Source of the DNA: Actinobacteria bacterium HGW-Actinobacteria-4
GTDB taxonomy: Bacteria; Actinomycetota; Actinomycetes; Actinomycetales; Demequinaceae
Reading direction: 5' to 3'
Assembly: GCA_002841315.1 (NCBI GenBank)
Contig: PHEW01000006.1
Location: forward strand, 117,430 to 181,429
DNA: 64,000 nucleotides
The position numbers and the translations under genes were made by a program. This document shows, piece after piece, positions 26,471 through 37,306 of the stretch. How positions within the stretch are numbered: the first letter of the stretch is position 1; each line of letters opens with the position of its first letter. The notes under the pieces were generated by a model. The model had not been told where the DNA came from, did not search any database, and worked only from the letters and a program-made list of their open reading frames with translations.

Positions 26471-26560
26471 CGTTGCCTCCATTGGCAATAGTTTGGTGTT
26501 GGCCACGATACCCTCAAGATGGACTTTTCGAAACGTTCTCATCCAAGGAAGCGAGGCGGC

Positions 26561-27526
26561 ATGCACGCCATTGGCGTAGACATCGGCGGCACCAAGATTG
26601 CCGTGGGCGTCGTTGACGAGGCAGGCACGATCGTGGCCAAGACGCGTCGCGACACGGAGCCTCAAGATGCCGGAAGCATCGACCGCGCCATCGCCGACGC
26701 TGTGGCAGAGTTGGCAGCCGATCACGAGTTCCACGCGGTGGGCCTGGCCGCAGCAGGGTTCGTGTCTGCCGACCGCAACCACGTTCTCTTTGCGCCCAAC
26801 ATCGCCTGGCGCGAGTACCCCCTGGGCGACAACGTCGCGAAGCTACTTGGGCGCGACGACATCACTGTTGTCGTCGATAACGACGGCAATGCCGCGGGTT
26901 GGGCGGAGTTCGTCTATGGTGCCGGCAAAGATGTCCGCAACATGGTGCTCCTGACTATCGGCACCGGCCTTGGCGCTGCGATGGTAGTCGATGGTGCTCT
27001 GGTACGTGGGTCCTATGGCTTCGCAGCGGAGCTCGGCCACATGCGCGTGGTTCCCGATGGCCACCCGTGTGGATGCGGCCATCGCGGGTGTTGGGAGCAG
27101 TACGCCTCAGGTTCGGCACTGGTGCGTGAAGCCCGGCGTGCTGCGCGCGACCGCTCGGTGCGGGCCGCGGAACTGCTTCAACTTGCGGGAGACAAGCCCG
27201 AACTCATCCAAGGGCCTCACGTCACCGCGGCAGCCGTGGCGGGGGATGAACTCGGCATCGAGTTGCTCAGCGAACTGGGATCGTGGATTGGCCAGGGATG
27301 CGCGTCGCTAGCGGCGATTCTCGATCCTGAGGTGTTTGTTATCGGTGGTGGCGTGATCGCAGCAGGCGAGTTGCTGTTGCAGCCCGCCCGCGAAGCCTTT
27401 GAAGCACACCTTCCTGCTCGTGGACACCGTCCAGTAGCGCCCATCGTGGCCGCGCACAGCGGTAACGATGCTGGCATTGTGGGTGCTGCCGCGCTCGCGC
27501 GCCTCGCCGGCGCAGTCACCAGTTAG
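26561..27526 (+). CDS. ROK family glucokinase
   Basis: Phosphorylates a hexose, probably glucose. 321 residues from ATG 26561 (GAGG four bases upstream). ATP motif IGVDIGGTKIAVG at the N-terminus, catalytic Asp108 in VDNDGNAAG, and the ROK zinc site His160, Cys170, Cys172 and Cys177 (CGCGHRGCWEQYASG), which marks bacterial glucokinases and ROK repressors. There is no N-terminal DNA-binding domain, so it is a kinase rather than a repressor. The phosphate donor (ATP or polyphosphate) cannot be decided here. plsC and the phosphofructokinase follow. Confidence 0.9.
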   Translation: MHAIGVDIGGTKIAVGVVDEAGTIVAKTRRDTEPQDAGSIDRAIADAVAELAADHEFHAVGLAAAGFVSADRNHVLFAPNIAWREYPLGDNVAKLLGRDDITVVVDNDGNAAGWAEFVYGAGKDVRNMVLLTIGTGLGAAMVVDGALVRGSYGFAAELGHMRVVPDGHPCGCGHRGCWEQYASGSALVREARRAARDRSVRAAELLQLAGDKPELIQGPHVTAAAVAGDELGIELLSELGSWIGQGCASLAAILDPEVFVIGGGVIAAGELLLQPAREAFEAHLPARGHRPVAPIVAAHSGNDAGIVGAAALARLAGAVTS

Positions 27527-27552
27527 CCTTGACTCAACGGAAAGGTTGCCAC

Positions 27553-28272
27553 GTGTCGTATTACGGACTGTTCAAGCATGTCTTGCTTGGCCCTGGACTT
27601 AAGGCGTTCTACCAGCCGTGGGTCGAGGGCGCTGAGCACATCCCTGACGAGGGCGGTGCCATCTTGGCGTCCAATCACTTGGCGGTCTCCGACTCGTTCT
27701 TCTTGCCGCTCGTGGTCAAGCGCAAGGTGGTGTTTCTCGGCAAGTCGGAGTACTTCACCGGCAAAGGAGTCAAGGGCTACGTCACCAAGTCATTCATGTC
27801 TGGAGTAGGAACCATTCCGGTGCACCGCGGCGGCGGCAGGGCCTCCGAGGCCGCATTGCGGACGGGCCTTCAGGTGCTCCAATCCGGTGACTTGCTGGGC
27901 ATCTACCCCGAGGGAACTCGCAGCGTGGACGGCAGGCTCTATCGCGGCAAGACAGGGGTGGCGCGTATGGCGATCGAGGCCGGTGTGCCGATCATCCCGG
28001 TGGCGATGATTGGTACCGACGTCGCCCAACCGCTGGGAAAGAAGATGCCGTCCCGCGAGAACATCGGGGTGCGTATTGGGCCTGCGCTGAGGCTCGAGAA
28101 CTTCGCTGGGCGCCAGGATGATCGGGAGGTGCTAAGAGAGGCCACCGACATGGTGATGCAGGCCATCGCGGAACTCTCCGGCCAGGAGTATGTGGACCGC
28201 GACTCGGGTGTCTACAAGCGCGAGCTCGCACAAGAGGCGCGCCAGGCGCGCGGAAGTGACCGCCCCGAGTAA
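27553..28272 (+). CDS. plsC: 1-acyl-sn-glycerol-3-phosphate acyltransferase family protein
   Basis: Acylates lysophosphatidate or a related acceptor in membrane lipid synthesis. 239 residues from GTG 27553, preceded by AAAGG. The PlsC block I motif NHLAVSD (His42, Asp47) and block III YPEGTRS are intact. The in-frame TTG at 27529 is less likely. It follows the glucokinase gene by 26 bp, so the two may be cotranscribed. Confidence 0.9.
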   Translation: MSYYGLFKHVLLGPGLKAFYQPWVEGAEHIPDEGGAILASNHLAVSDSFFLPLVVKRKVVFLGKSEYFTGKGVKGYVTKSFMSGVGTIPVHRGGGRASEAALRTGLQVLQSGDLLGIYPEGTRSVDGRLYRGKTGVARMAIEAGVPIIPVAMIGTDVAQPLGKKMPSRENIGVRIGPALRLENFAGRQDDREVLREATDMVMQAIAELSGQEYVDRDSGVYKRELAQEARQARGSDRPE

Positions 28273-28293
28273 AGGTCCCGGGTGCGCGCCCCC

Positions 28294-28299
28294 TAGAAT
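28294..28299 (+). promoter_or_regulatory. -10 box of the phosphofructokinase gene
   Basis: TAGAAT, 38 nt before the ATG at 28338, a good match to the actinobacterial -10 consensus. The leader ends in AAAGG six bases before the ATG. Confidence 0.5.
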
Positions 28300-28337
28300 G
28301 GGCGGGAAAATCAACAGCCCGAATGGAAAGGTTCGTC

Positions 28338-29540
28338 ATGTCGGTACGTCGTGTTGCCCTGCTCACCGCAGGAGGCTTTGCTCCGTGCTTGTCGTCGGCA
28401 GTAGGAGGCCTCATCACTCGCTACACCGACATCGCTCCCGAGGTTGAAATCATCGCCTACCAGCACGGATACCACGGCCTGTTGACGGGCAACTCAATCG
28501 TCATTACGCCTGAGGTGCGCGCGGCCGCCGCCACTCTTCACGAGTTTGGCGGCTCGCCCATCGGTAACTCGCGCGTGAAGCTCACGAACGTGGCGGACTG
28601 CGTCAAGCGCGGGCTGGTCAAGGAGGGCGAGGACCCGCTCGAGGTTGCTGCGGAGCAGCTGCGCAAGGATGGCGTTGACGTTCTTCACACCATCGGCGGT
28701 GACGACACCAACACCACCGCCGCAGACCTGGCTGCGTTCCTTGAGCGCAACGACTACAACCTCACCGTGGTGGGCCTACCTAAGACCATCGACAACGACG
28801 TGGTCCCCATCGCACAGAGCTTGGGCGCCTGGACCGCTGCGGAGCAGGCCTCGATCTTCGCTCAGAACATCATCGGCGAGCACCGCTCGAACCCCCGCAT
28901 GCTGATTGTGCACGAGGTCATGGGCCGCCACTGTGGCTGGCTGACCGCAGCCGCTGCCGCCCACTACCGGAAGTGGCTTGCCGGCCGTGACTTTGTCCCC
29001 GGCATCGGCTTGAGCCACGAACGCTGGGACATCCACGGTGTCTACGTGCCTGAGCAGTCCATCGACATGGCCGCCGAGGCCACGCGCCTGCGCGCTGTCA
29101 TGGACGAGATCGGCAACGTCAACATCTTCCTCTCTGAAGGCGCTGGCGTACCGGAGATAGTCAAGGAGATCGAGGAATCAGGCGGCGAAGTGGGCCGTGA
29201 CCCGTTCGGCCACGTCAAACTCGACACCATCAACCCGGGCGCATGGTTTGCCAAGCAGTTCGCCGAGCGCATTGGTGCCGAGAAGGTGATGGTCCAGAAG
29301 TCGGGCTACTTCTCACGCTCGGCAGCGGCCAACGCCGACGATCTCCGCCTGATCCAGTCCATGACGGACCTCGCTGTGGACTGCGCCCTCAAGGGCGAAG
29401 CTGGCGTGATTGGTCACGACGATGATGACAACGGGCGCCTCAAGGCGATCGCGTTCCCCCGCATCGCAGGCGGCAAGCCCTTCGACACGTCTACGCCGTG
29501 GTTCACCGAGATGCTCAGCGACATCGGGCAGGGCAAGTAG
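28338..29540 (+). CDS. pfp: 6-phosphofructokinase, PPi-dependent type predicted
   Basis: Phosphorylates fructose 6-phosphate to the 1,6-bisphosphate. 400 residues from ATG 28338. Two residues decide the donor: the motif is GGDDT at 120-124 (ATP enzymes have GGDGS) and PKTIDND at 148-154 (ATP enzymes have PGTIDND). Asp123 and Lys149 both match PPi-dependent enzymes, which work reversibly and can serve gluconeogenesis. Family knowledge supports this reading, but it is untested here. The class II DAHP synthase gene begins two bases after its stop, so the two form an operon. Confidence 0.9.
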   Translation: MSVRRVALLTAGGFAPCLSSAVGGLITRYTDIAPEVEIIAYQHGYHGLLTGNSIVITPEVRAAAATLHEFGGSPIGNSRVKLTNVADCVKRGLVKEGEDPLEVAAEQLRKDGVDVLHTIGGDDTNTTAADLAAFLERNDYNLTVVGLPKTIDNDVVPIAQSLGAWTAAEQASIFAQNIIGEHRSNPRMLIVHEVMGRHCGWLTAAAAAHYRKWLAGRDFVPGIGLSHERWDIHGVYVPEQSIDMAAEATRLRAVMDEIGNVNIFLSEGAGVPEIVKEIEESGGEVGRDPFGHVKLDTINPGAWFAKQFAERIGAEKVMVQKSGYFSRSAAANADDLRLIQSMTDLAVDCALKGEAGVIGHDDDDNGRLKAIAFPRIAGGKPFDTSTPWFTEMLSDIGQGK

Positions 29541-29542
29541 TC

Positions 29543-30925
29543 ATGAGCGACGCCGTCCCCGGTAGCGACTCGGTGGTGACGACCGATGCCGCCCTGGCAA
29601 CAGCTGGGGTAGATTCCTACCTCGCGTGCGAGGTCAAGCAACAGCCAACCTGGCCCGATCCGGTGGCGCTCAAGCGTGCCACCGACCGGCTCAAGCAGGT
29701 GCCGCCGCTGGTCTTCGCAGGCGAGGCTGACGTCTTGCGCGAGCACCTCGCGGCCGCTGGCCGTGGTGAGGCTTTCGTGCTTCAAGGCGGCGACTGTGCG
29801 GAGATATTCTCTGAGGCGACAGCTGATCGCATCCGCAACAAGATCAAGACCATCTTGCAGATGGCGGTAGTGCTGACATACGGTGCGTCAACGCCGGTCA
29901 TCAAGATGGGCAGGATGGCAGGGCAGTACGCGAAGCCGCGGTCGTCGGACACCGAGACCCGTGACGGCGTCACACTGCCTGCCTACCGTGGCGACATCGT
30001 CAACTCCTTCGCGTTCACCGAAGAGTCGCGCACTCCCAACCCCGACCGGTTGCTCGACGCCTACCATGTGTCTGCCTCCACGCTGAATCTGATTCGAGCC
30101 TTCACCCAGGGCGGCTTCGCGGACCTGCGCAGTGTCCATGCGTGGAACAAGGGCTTCTCTGCGAATCCTGCTTACGCGAAATACGAGCAGATGGCATCGG
30201 AGATCGATCGCGCGGTGCGCTTCATGGCAGCGGCTGGCGGCGACTTCGACGCCCTCAAGACCGTGGAACTGTTCTCCAGTCACGAGGCGCTCCTTCTTGA
30301 CTACGAGCGGGCGCTGACGCGTTTGGATTCGCGCTCGGGCCTGCCGTATGACTGCTCAGCTCACTTCTTGTGGATCGGCGAACGTACCCGTGAGTTGGAT
30401 GGCGCTCATGTGGAGTTCCTGTCCAAGGTCCACAACCCCATTGGCGTCAAGCTTGGACCCACGGCAACGCCTGCCGATGCATTGGCGCTTGCACACCGAC
30501 TCAACCCGGAGAACATCGCTGGCCGATTGACCTTTGTGGCTCGCATGGGAGCGGGAAACGTCCGCGACGCGCTACCGCCGTTGGTCGAAGCAGTCCGCGA
30601 TGCTGGAGTGGCCGTGACGTGGCTCACCGACCCCATGCACGGCAACACCTTTACCTCGGACTCCGGTTACAAGACCCGTCGCTTTGACGTGATCCTTGAT
30701 GAGGTCACCGGGTTCTTCGAGGTGCACCGGGCCGCGGGCACGGTCCCAGGAGGGCTCCATGTGGAGCTCACGGGGGATGACGTAACCGAGGTGATGGGCG
30801 GCACCGAAGAGATCGACGACAACGGGCTGGCTTTCAGGTACGAGACCAAGGTAGACCCGCGCCTCAACCATCAGCAGTCGCTTGAGATGGCGTTCCTGGT
30901 CGCGGAGCTGCTCACCAAGAAGTAG
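29543..30925 (+). CDS. aroG: 3-deoxy-7-phosphoheptulonate synthase, class II
   Basis: First enzyme of the shikimate pathway: condenses PEP with erythrose 4-phosphate. 460 residues, full length for class II (plant-like). Stretches FVLQGGDCAE, GRMAGQYAKPRS, SAHFLWIGERTR, KVHNPIGVKLGP and the metal-site DPMHGNT are all present. ATG 29543 lies 2 bp after the phosphofructokinase stop, so translation is probably coupled. In M. tuberculosis the same gene neighbours pknL, as it does here. Confidence 0.96.
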   Translation: MSDAVPGSDSVVTTDAALATAGVDSYLACEVKQQPTWPDPVALKRATDRLKQVPPLVFAGEADVLREHLAAAGRGEAFVLQGGDCAEIFSEATADRIRNKIKTILQMAVVLTYGASTPVIKMGRMAGQYAKPRSSDTETRDGVTLPAYRGDIVNSFAFTEESRTPNPDRLLDAYHVSASTLNLIRAFTQGGFADLRSVHAWNKGFSANPAYAKYEQMASEIDRAVRFMAAAGGDFDALKTVELFSSHEALLLDYERALTRLDSRSGLPYDCSAHFLWIGERTRELDGAHVEFLSKVHNPIGVKLGPTATPADALALAHRLNPENIAGRLTFVARMGAGNVRDALPPLVEAVRDAGVAVTWLTDPMHGNTFTSDSGYKTRRFDVILDEVTGFFEVHRAAGTVPGGLHVELTGDDVTEVMGGTEEIDDNGLAFRYETKVDPRLNHQQSLEMAFLVAELLTKK

Positions 30926-30943
30926 CGCGATGGCTCGGTGACG

Positions 30944-32899
<1,956 letters not shown>

Positions 32900-32905
32900 G
32901 CCCTT

Positions 32906-32911
32906 ATTGTA
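32906..32911 (-). promoter_or_regulatory. -10 box of the PASTA kinase gene
   Basis: TACAAT on the minus strand, 6 nt before GTG 32899, no ribosome site; a clear leaderless arrangement that decides the start codon. Confidence 0.55.
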
Positions 32912-32989
32912 GGCGCGCAAAACGGATGTATGGGTCAGCGACCGGCGGCCCGGCGTACCTTCAGGTCATCTGTGGCAGGCAACACTTTG

Positions 32990-32995
32990 TACGCT
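32990..32995 (+). promoter_or_regulatory. -10 box of the Rv2175c-like gene
   Basis: TACGCT, 6 nt before GTG 33002. The divergent kinase promoter is 80 bp away, so one regulator could act on both. Confidence 0.5.
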
Positions 32996-33001
32996 GTACT
33001 C

Positions 33002-33352
33002 GTGAGCGAAGACGTTGAATGGCTATCTATCCCGGAGTTTGCTGACCGGTTGGGCATTCCTGCCGCGCAGGTTCGCGACAAGATCCGCGATCGTAAAATT
33101 CTCGCGATTCGGCGGGGCGAGCAGCAGGCGTGGGCGCTGCCAGCTGGCTTCATCACCATCGGGGACGGTGGCCCGCATGTGATAGCCACGCTGCGCGGCA
33201 CATTCACGCTGCTGGCCGATGCTGGCTTCAGTGACGATGAAGCCATGGCGTGGATGCTTGCCGAGCACGAAGAGTTGGGGATGAGTCCGCTGGCTTCGCT
33301 TCGCGAGGGCCGCAGGTCTCACGTGCGTAGGCTCGCGCAAGCGCTGCTCTAG
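33002..33352 (+). CDS. Rv2175c-like winged-helix DNA-binding protein
   Basis: 116 residues. The N-terminal part (MSEDVEWLSIPEFADRLG) is a helix-turn-helix like that of MerR/excisionase proteins, with basic residues RDKIRDRK next; the C-terminal part is a helical domain. In M. tuberculosis the Rv2175c protein binds DNA and is phosphorylated by PknL on a Thr near its N-terminus; here there is Ser2 but no Thr in the first 20 residues, so that site is not obviously kept. Divergent from the kinase gene, as in mycobacteria. Confidence 0.82.
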   Translation: MSEDVEWLSIPEFADRLGIPAAQVRDKIRDRKILAIRRGEQQAWALPAGFITIGDGGPHVIATLRGTFTLLADAGFSDDEAMAWMLAEHEELGMSPLASLREGRRSHVRRLAQALL

Positions 33353-33379
33353 CGCGCCCTGGCACGATGCGGGTTCCGG

Positions 33380-34456
33380 TTATGCCGACCGTGTTGTGGC
33401 CGCGGTGAACGTCTGCGCCACGATAGATGCACCGGGTTGGTGCAAGTTCAGACCATGGAGCGCGTCAAGCGCGCCCGCGGCGAGGTCCGCGATCTCTGCC
33501 TCGGCCGCGTCCAGCGCGCCGGTGTCGCTCATGACGTGAACGGCGGCCGCGACCTGAGCCGCGGTGGCACGGCGGTTTCCAAGTGCTACGGCAAGAGTGT
33601 CGCGTTGCGCGGGGTTCGCCGCTCGCCACGCGTAGAGCGCCACCAGCGTGCGCTTGCCTTCGCGAATGTCGTCGCCTGCGGGTTTGCCCGTCACGTCGGG
33701 CCGCCCCACCAGACCAAGGACGTCGTCACGAAGTTGGAACGCGATGCCGAGCGGCACCCCTACGGCCCGAATCGCGGTGATTGCCGAGCGGTTCGCGCCC
33801 GCCAATGCGGCACCAAGCGCGAGGGGAAACTCCGCTGAATAACTCGCGGTCTTGGAGCGCATCGTGGCCCGGATGTCGTCCTCTTGGCGTTCGAGACCCG
33901 CAAGCGGTTGGGCGGCGATCCTCATGTCGAGGTACTGGCCCGCCGTTACCAGGTCAGTCATGTCGAGGAAGAGCGGCGCTGTGAGTGCTCGCTCAGCCTC
34001 GCCCACATCCGCGAGGGCTTCGTGGAGAGCACGGTAGCTGGCCATGAGTGCGATGTCTCCCGCGAGCACGCCCCCCGCCTTACCGAAGTCTTGCGCAGAC
34101 CCATCCCAGCCGCGAGATTCGTGCAAGTGAGCAATGGCGCGGTGGCTCGCTGGCTTGCCGCGGCGAGTGTCGGAATCGTCAAGGACATCGTCGTGTATCA
34201 ACGCCGCAGTCTGAAAAAGCTCAAGCGCCGCCGCCACCCCGATTGCTGGCTCGAGGTTGCTGCCTCCATGTGCCTCGTGGGACGCCAACAGCAGCATTGC
34301 GCGCAGGAGTTTGCCTCCCACTGAGCCCGTACGAATGGCGTCGAGCAGGTCATCACCGGCTTCACCCACCGGTGCGATGGCTCGAGCGGTCGCGTCCAGA
34401 GTGGAGTCGATGCGGGCTGCGACAAGCGGCTTCCACGCGTCATGAGGGGAGTTCAC
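33380..34456 (-). CDS. idsA: Polyprenyl synthetase (geranylgeranyl-type diphosphate synthase)
   Basis: Elongates allylic diphosphates with IPP. 358 residues, starting at GTG 34456, six bases behind TAGGCT. First aspartate-rich motif DDVLDD (IHDDVLDDSDTRRG, about 90-100), second motif as FQLRDDVLG. The second motif has Gly where DDxxD is usual, the DDxxG variant found in other actinobacterial synthases. The product chain length is likely C15-C20 but cannot be fixed. Neighbours match the Rv2173 region of M. tuberculosis. Confidence 0.9.
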   Translation of the reverse strand: MNSPHDAWKPLVAARIDSTLDATARAIAPVGEAGDDLLDAIRTGSVGGKLLRAMLLLASHEAHGGSNLEPAIGVAAALELFQTAALIHDDVLDDSDTRRGKPASHRAIAHLHESRGWDGSAQDFGKAGGVLAGDIALMASYRALHEALADVGEAERALTAPLFLDMTDLVTAGQYLDMRIAAQPLAGLERQEDDIRATMRSKTASYSAEFPLALGAALAGANRSAITAIRAVGVPLGIAFQLRDDVLGLVGRPDVTGKPAGDDIREGKRTLVALYAWRAANPAQRDTLAVALGNRRATAAQVAAAVHVMSDTGALDAAEAEIADLAAGALDALHGLNLHQPGASIVAQTFTAATTRSA

Positions 34457-34462
34457 ATCACG

Positions 34463-34468
34463 AGCCTA
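34463..34468 (-). promoter_or_regulatory. -10 box of idsA
   Basis: TAGGCT on the minus strand, 6 nt before GTG 34456; leaderless spacing. Confidence 0.5.
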
Positions 34469-34563
34469 TGCGCCGATGTCCCCAGTCGGGGTTCGGCCAC
34501 GCCCTGTCCACAAGAGTCGCATCAGCGCCACCGCAGATCACTCGCGCACGTCACGGTGCTTGC

Positions 34564-35649
34564 ATGACAACTCACCCCATCATTCGAGGCCCCGGCCAGC
34601 TACTGGCGACCATTCCCGCACTGTTGGGGTTCGTTCCCCACGAGTCCCTGGTGGTGATTGGCATGCGCGGAGCAGAAGGAGTCGGCGTCATGATGCGGGT
34701 GGATAGGGCGGACTGCCTCATTCCCGAGGTCGTTGATCCACTGGCTCGCTCAATCGCCGCGCACCTGGCGAGGGACGGCGCCACCGGGGCGATCGTGGTG
34801 AGTTATACGGGTGCAGATGTCAGAGTTGGGTGTGATGCGGCCGATGCCGTGCGGTCAGTGCTTCAAGAGTCGCTTGACCGCATCGAGCAATGGGCGGTAG
34901 CAGACGGACGCTTCTTCTTCCCCGGCTGCGCCGATGACTCCTGCTGTCCCGCGGACGGTCTCCCGTTGCCGCCACCCGTTGCCATCGATGGTGCACGCCT
35001 GCGGGTGGTGAGCGCTGCTCGCCACGAGCGCACTGCTGTGGTGGCCGTCGCTGGGGCTCAGGCCAGGCGCAACGCGGGAAGAGCCATTCAGCGCTGGCGT
35101 GCTCGCAAGTCCGCGGACCCGGAGCGGTGGCGAGAGAAGTCGTGGGCGCTGTGGGTCGAGGCGCTCGCTCTGGCGGAAAGATCGGCGCAACCGATAACCC
35201 CGTCTACTGCAGGCAAGATTGTTGCCGCATTGCAGGACCTGCGCGTCAGGGACGCGGCGGTGCTGAGCCTCGTTCCGGGCTCCGACCGCGCTGCCGTGGG
35301 GGTGCTCCATGGGCGCAATGACACGATGGTGGCCGCCGCGTTGTCGACGGTGTTGGAGCCCGCCCATGCGGTCCGGCCCGATTCTGCACGCGCGGACGCC
35401 GCACGGATGGTATGCGCGGCACTGTGTGCCCACGCTCCGCGCAAGCAGCGCGCGCCCATGATCACGATTCTGGCGTTCATGGCGTGGTGGGACGGTGATG
35501 CGACACGCGCAACTCACTTGTGCGATCAAGCGCTGAGCGTGGACCCGGGGTATACGCTTGCTGAACTCCTCGACGCCACCATTCGTTGTCATCTTGAGCC
35601 TGGTTGGTTGCGTGGCCGGTCCACAAACACGACAAAACCTGACATCTAG
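34564..35649 (+). CDS. DUF4192 domain-containing protein
   Basis: 361 residues, soluble. The N-terminus (IIRGPGQLLATIPALLGFVPHESLVVIG) is the DUF4192 signature, and two Cys pairs occur in PGCADDSCCPADG (about 116-128). The C-terminal third, with HLCDQALSVDPGYTLAELL, looks like a TPR-type helical pair. The family is common in actinobacteria and uncharacterised. Frames that open earlier (34048) overlap idsA and are not credible. It lies just before the principal sigma factor gene. Confidence 0.85.
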   Translation: MTTHPIIRGPGQLLATIPALLGFVPHESLVVIGMRGAEGVGVMMRVDRADCLIPEVVDPLARSIAAHLARDGATGAIVVSYTGADVRVGCDAADAVRSVLQESLDRIEQWAVADGRFFFPGCADDSCCPADGLPLPPPVAIDGARLRVVSAARHERTAVVAVAGAQARRNAGRAIQRWRARKSADPERWREKSWALWVEALALAERSAQPITPSTAGKIVAALQDLRVRDAAVLSLVPGSDRAAVGVLHGRNDTMVAAALSTVLEPAHAVRPDSARADAARMVCAALCAHAPRKQRAPMITILAFMAWWDGDATRATHLCDQALSVDPGYTLAELLDATIRCHLEPGWLRGRSTNTTKPDI

Positions 35650-35775
35650 GCAGGTGGGGCCACGTTTGGCCCCCGCGGTGGTCCTCGGCGCTTGACAACG
35701 GCATTAGACTTTAATGGATTTGCGAGAGGCGATACGGAGCCTCACTCAGCTCCACACCAACATGAGAGGATCCCT
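35650..35775 (+). promoter_or_regulatory. Upstream region of the principal sigma factor gene
   Basis: 126 bp. TTGACA at 35692-35697 is a perfect -35 hexamer, but -10-like boxes TAGACT (35705-35710) and TTTAAT (35710-35715) are only 7 and 12 bp away, so the active pair is unclear. GGGGCCACGTTTGGCCCC at 35657-35674 is a short hairpin that may end the DUF4192 transcript. A ribosome site GAGAGGA lies at 35764-35770. Confidence 0.4.
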
Positions 35776-37257
35776 GTGTCGCCCCCAATGTTCAAGCGCC
35801 GCAACCGCGATGCGCCTGGCGTCGGAGGAGAAGAACAGAACCTTGCCGTTGATGCGAAGGCACCCTCCGGGGAGCCGGTTCCCGCGAAAGAGCCAGTAGC
35901 AATCAAGAAGCCCGCAACAACCAAGAAGCCTGCCGCAGCGAAGAAGTCTGCCGCACCCAAGAAGCCAGTACCAGCCCCCGAGAAGGAGAAGGCCACGACT
36001 ACCGCAACCACGTCCCCGCCCACCGCGAAGAAGGCCGCACCCAAGAAGGCGGCGGCAGCGAAGGCTGCGGATGTCGAGTCGGTGGAGGTTGAGGGGTCAC
36101 CGGTGACGACGAGTCGCACGGCACCCACCAAGGCTGCCGCGAAGACGCCTACGGAGAAGCGCGCGGCCGCGCGCGCCGCAGCCGCAGCTGCGGCAGTGGT
36201 GCCCGATGGTGTTGTCGAAGAAGACGAAGTCATCATCGATCCGGAAGCCGAAGAAGAGCTGGCGGACGACGAGAAGGATGACTCGCGCGGCTTTGTGCTG
36301 GGCAACGCCGACGACGACGCGCCGGTCCAGCAGGTCATGACGGCCGGAGCCACTGCTGACCCGGTCAAGGACTACCTCAAGCAAATCGGCAAGGTCGCGC
36401 TCCTCAATGCTGAGCAAGAGGTCGACCTTGCCAAGCGCATCGAGGCCGGCTTGTTCGCTGAAGAGAAGCTTGCATCCGGAGAAAAGATCGCACCCAAAGC
36501 TCGCCGTGAGCTGCAGTGGGTCGCCAACGATGGCCGTCACGCTAAGAACCACCTTCTCGAGGCCAACCTGCGCCTGGTGGTGTCGCTCGCGAAGCGCTAC
36601 ACCGGCCGCGGCATGCTGTTCCTCGACCTTATCCAAGAGGGCAACTTGGGTCTCATCCGTGCCGTCGAGAAGTTCGACTACACCAAGGGCTACAAGTTCT
36701 CGACGTACGCAACGTGGTGGATCCGCCAGGCGATCACCCGCGCGATGGCTGACCAGGCCCGCACCATCCGGATCCCGGTACACATGGTGGAAGTCATCAA
36801 CAAGCTAGCGCGCGTCCAGCGTCAGATGCTCCAGGACTTGGGCCGCGAGCCCACGCCTGAGGAACTCGCGCGGGAACTCGATATGACTCCCGAGAAGGTT
36901 GTCGAGGTTCAGAAGTACGGCCGCGAACCCATCTCTTTGCATACCCCGCTTGGCGAGGACGGCGACAGCGAGTTCGGCGACCTGATTGAGGACTCCGAGG
37001 CCGTTGTTCCTGCGGATGCCGTGGGCTTCACGCTCCTGCAGGAAGAACTCAGCAAGGTCATGGACACGCTCAGTGAACGCGAGGCAGGCGTGGTGGGCAT
37101 GCGTTTTGGACTCACCGACGGGCAGCCCAAAACGCTCGACGAGATTGGCCGCGTGTTTGGAGTCACTCGTGAACGCATTAGGCAGATCGAGTCCAAGACC
37201 ATGTCGAAGCTCCGTCACCCGTCGCGCTCACAGGTGTTGCGCGACTACCTCGACTAG
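35776..37257 (+). CDS. rpoD: Principal RNA polymerase sigma factor (SigA/HrdB type)
   Basis: 493 residues from GTG 35776 (GAGAGGA five bases upstream). Residues 30-140 are a low-complexity Lys/Ala/Pro tail with repeated KKPAA and KKAAP units; 145-185 are acidic. Region 1.2 begins at [11 protein letters not shown] (195), region 2 at about 255-330 with [19 protein letters not shown] and [15 protein letters not shown], region 3 at 335-410, and region 4 at 425-490 with the helix-turn-helix [19 protein letters not shown]. All core and -10/-35 recognition residues expected of a group 1 factor are present. Confidence 0.96.
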   Translation: MSPPMFKRRNRDAPGVGGEEQNLAVDAKAPSGEPVPAKEPVAIKKPATTKKPAAAKKSAAPKKPVPAPEKEKATTTATTSPPTAKKAAPKKAAAAKAADVESVEVEGSPVTTSRTAPTKAAAKTPTEKRAAARAAAAAAAVVPDGVVEEDEVIIDPEAEEELADDEKDDSRGFVLGNADDDAPVQQVMTAGATADPVKDYLKQIGKVALLNAEQEVDLAKRIEAGLFAEEKLASGEKIAPKARRELQWVANDGRHAKNHLLEANLRLVVSLAKRYTGRGMLFLDLIQEGNLGLIRAVEKFDYTKGYKFSTYATWWIRQAITRAMADQARTIRIPVHMVEVINKLARVQRQMLQDLGREPTPEELARELDMTPEKVVEVQKYGREPISLHTPLGEDGDSEFGDLIEDSEAVVPADAVGFTLLQEELSKVMDTLSEREAGVVGMRFGLTDGQPKTLDEIGRVFGVTRERIRQIESKTMSKLRHPSRSQVLRDYLD

Positions 37258-37306
37258 GCACGCGCCGGGTTTTCACGTCGCCTAGCGGTGAAGATCGGAG
37301 TTGTCC

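Noticed and set aside
26561..27526. ROK transcriptional repressor
   Set aside because: No N-terminal helix-turn-helix; the protein begins directly with the ATP-binding motif.
37258..37306. M-box magnesium riboswitch before mgtE
   Set aside because: Only 49 bp separate mgtE from rpoD, too short for an M-box, and no such fold is seen.
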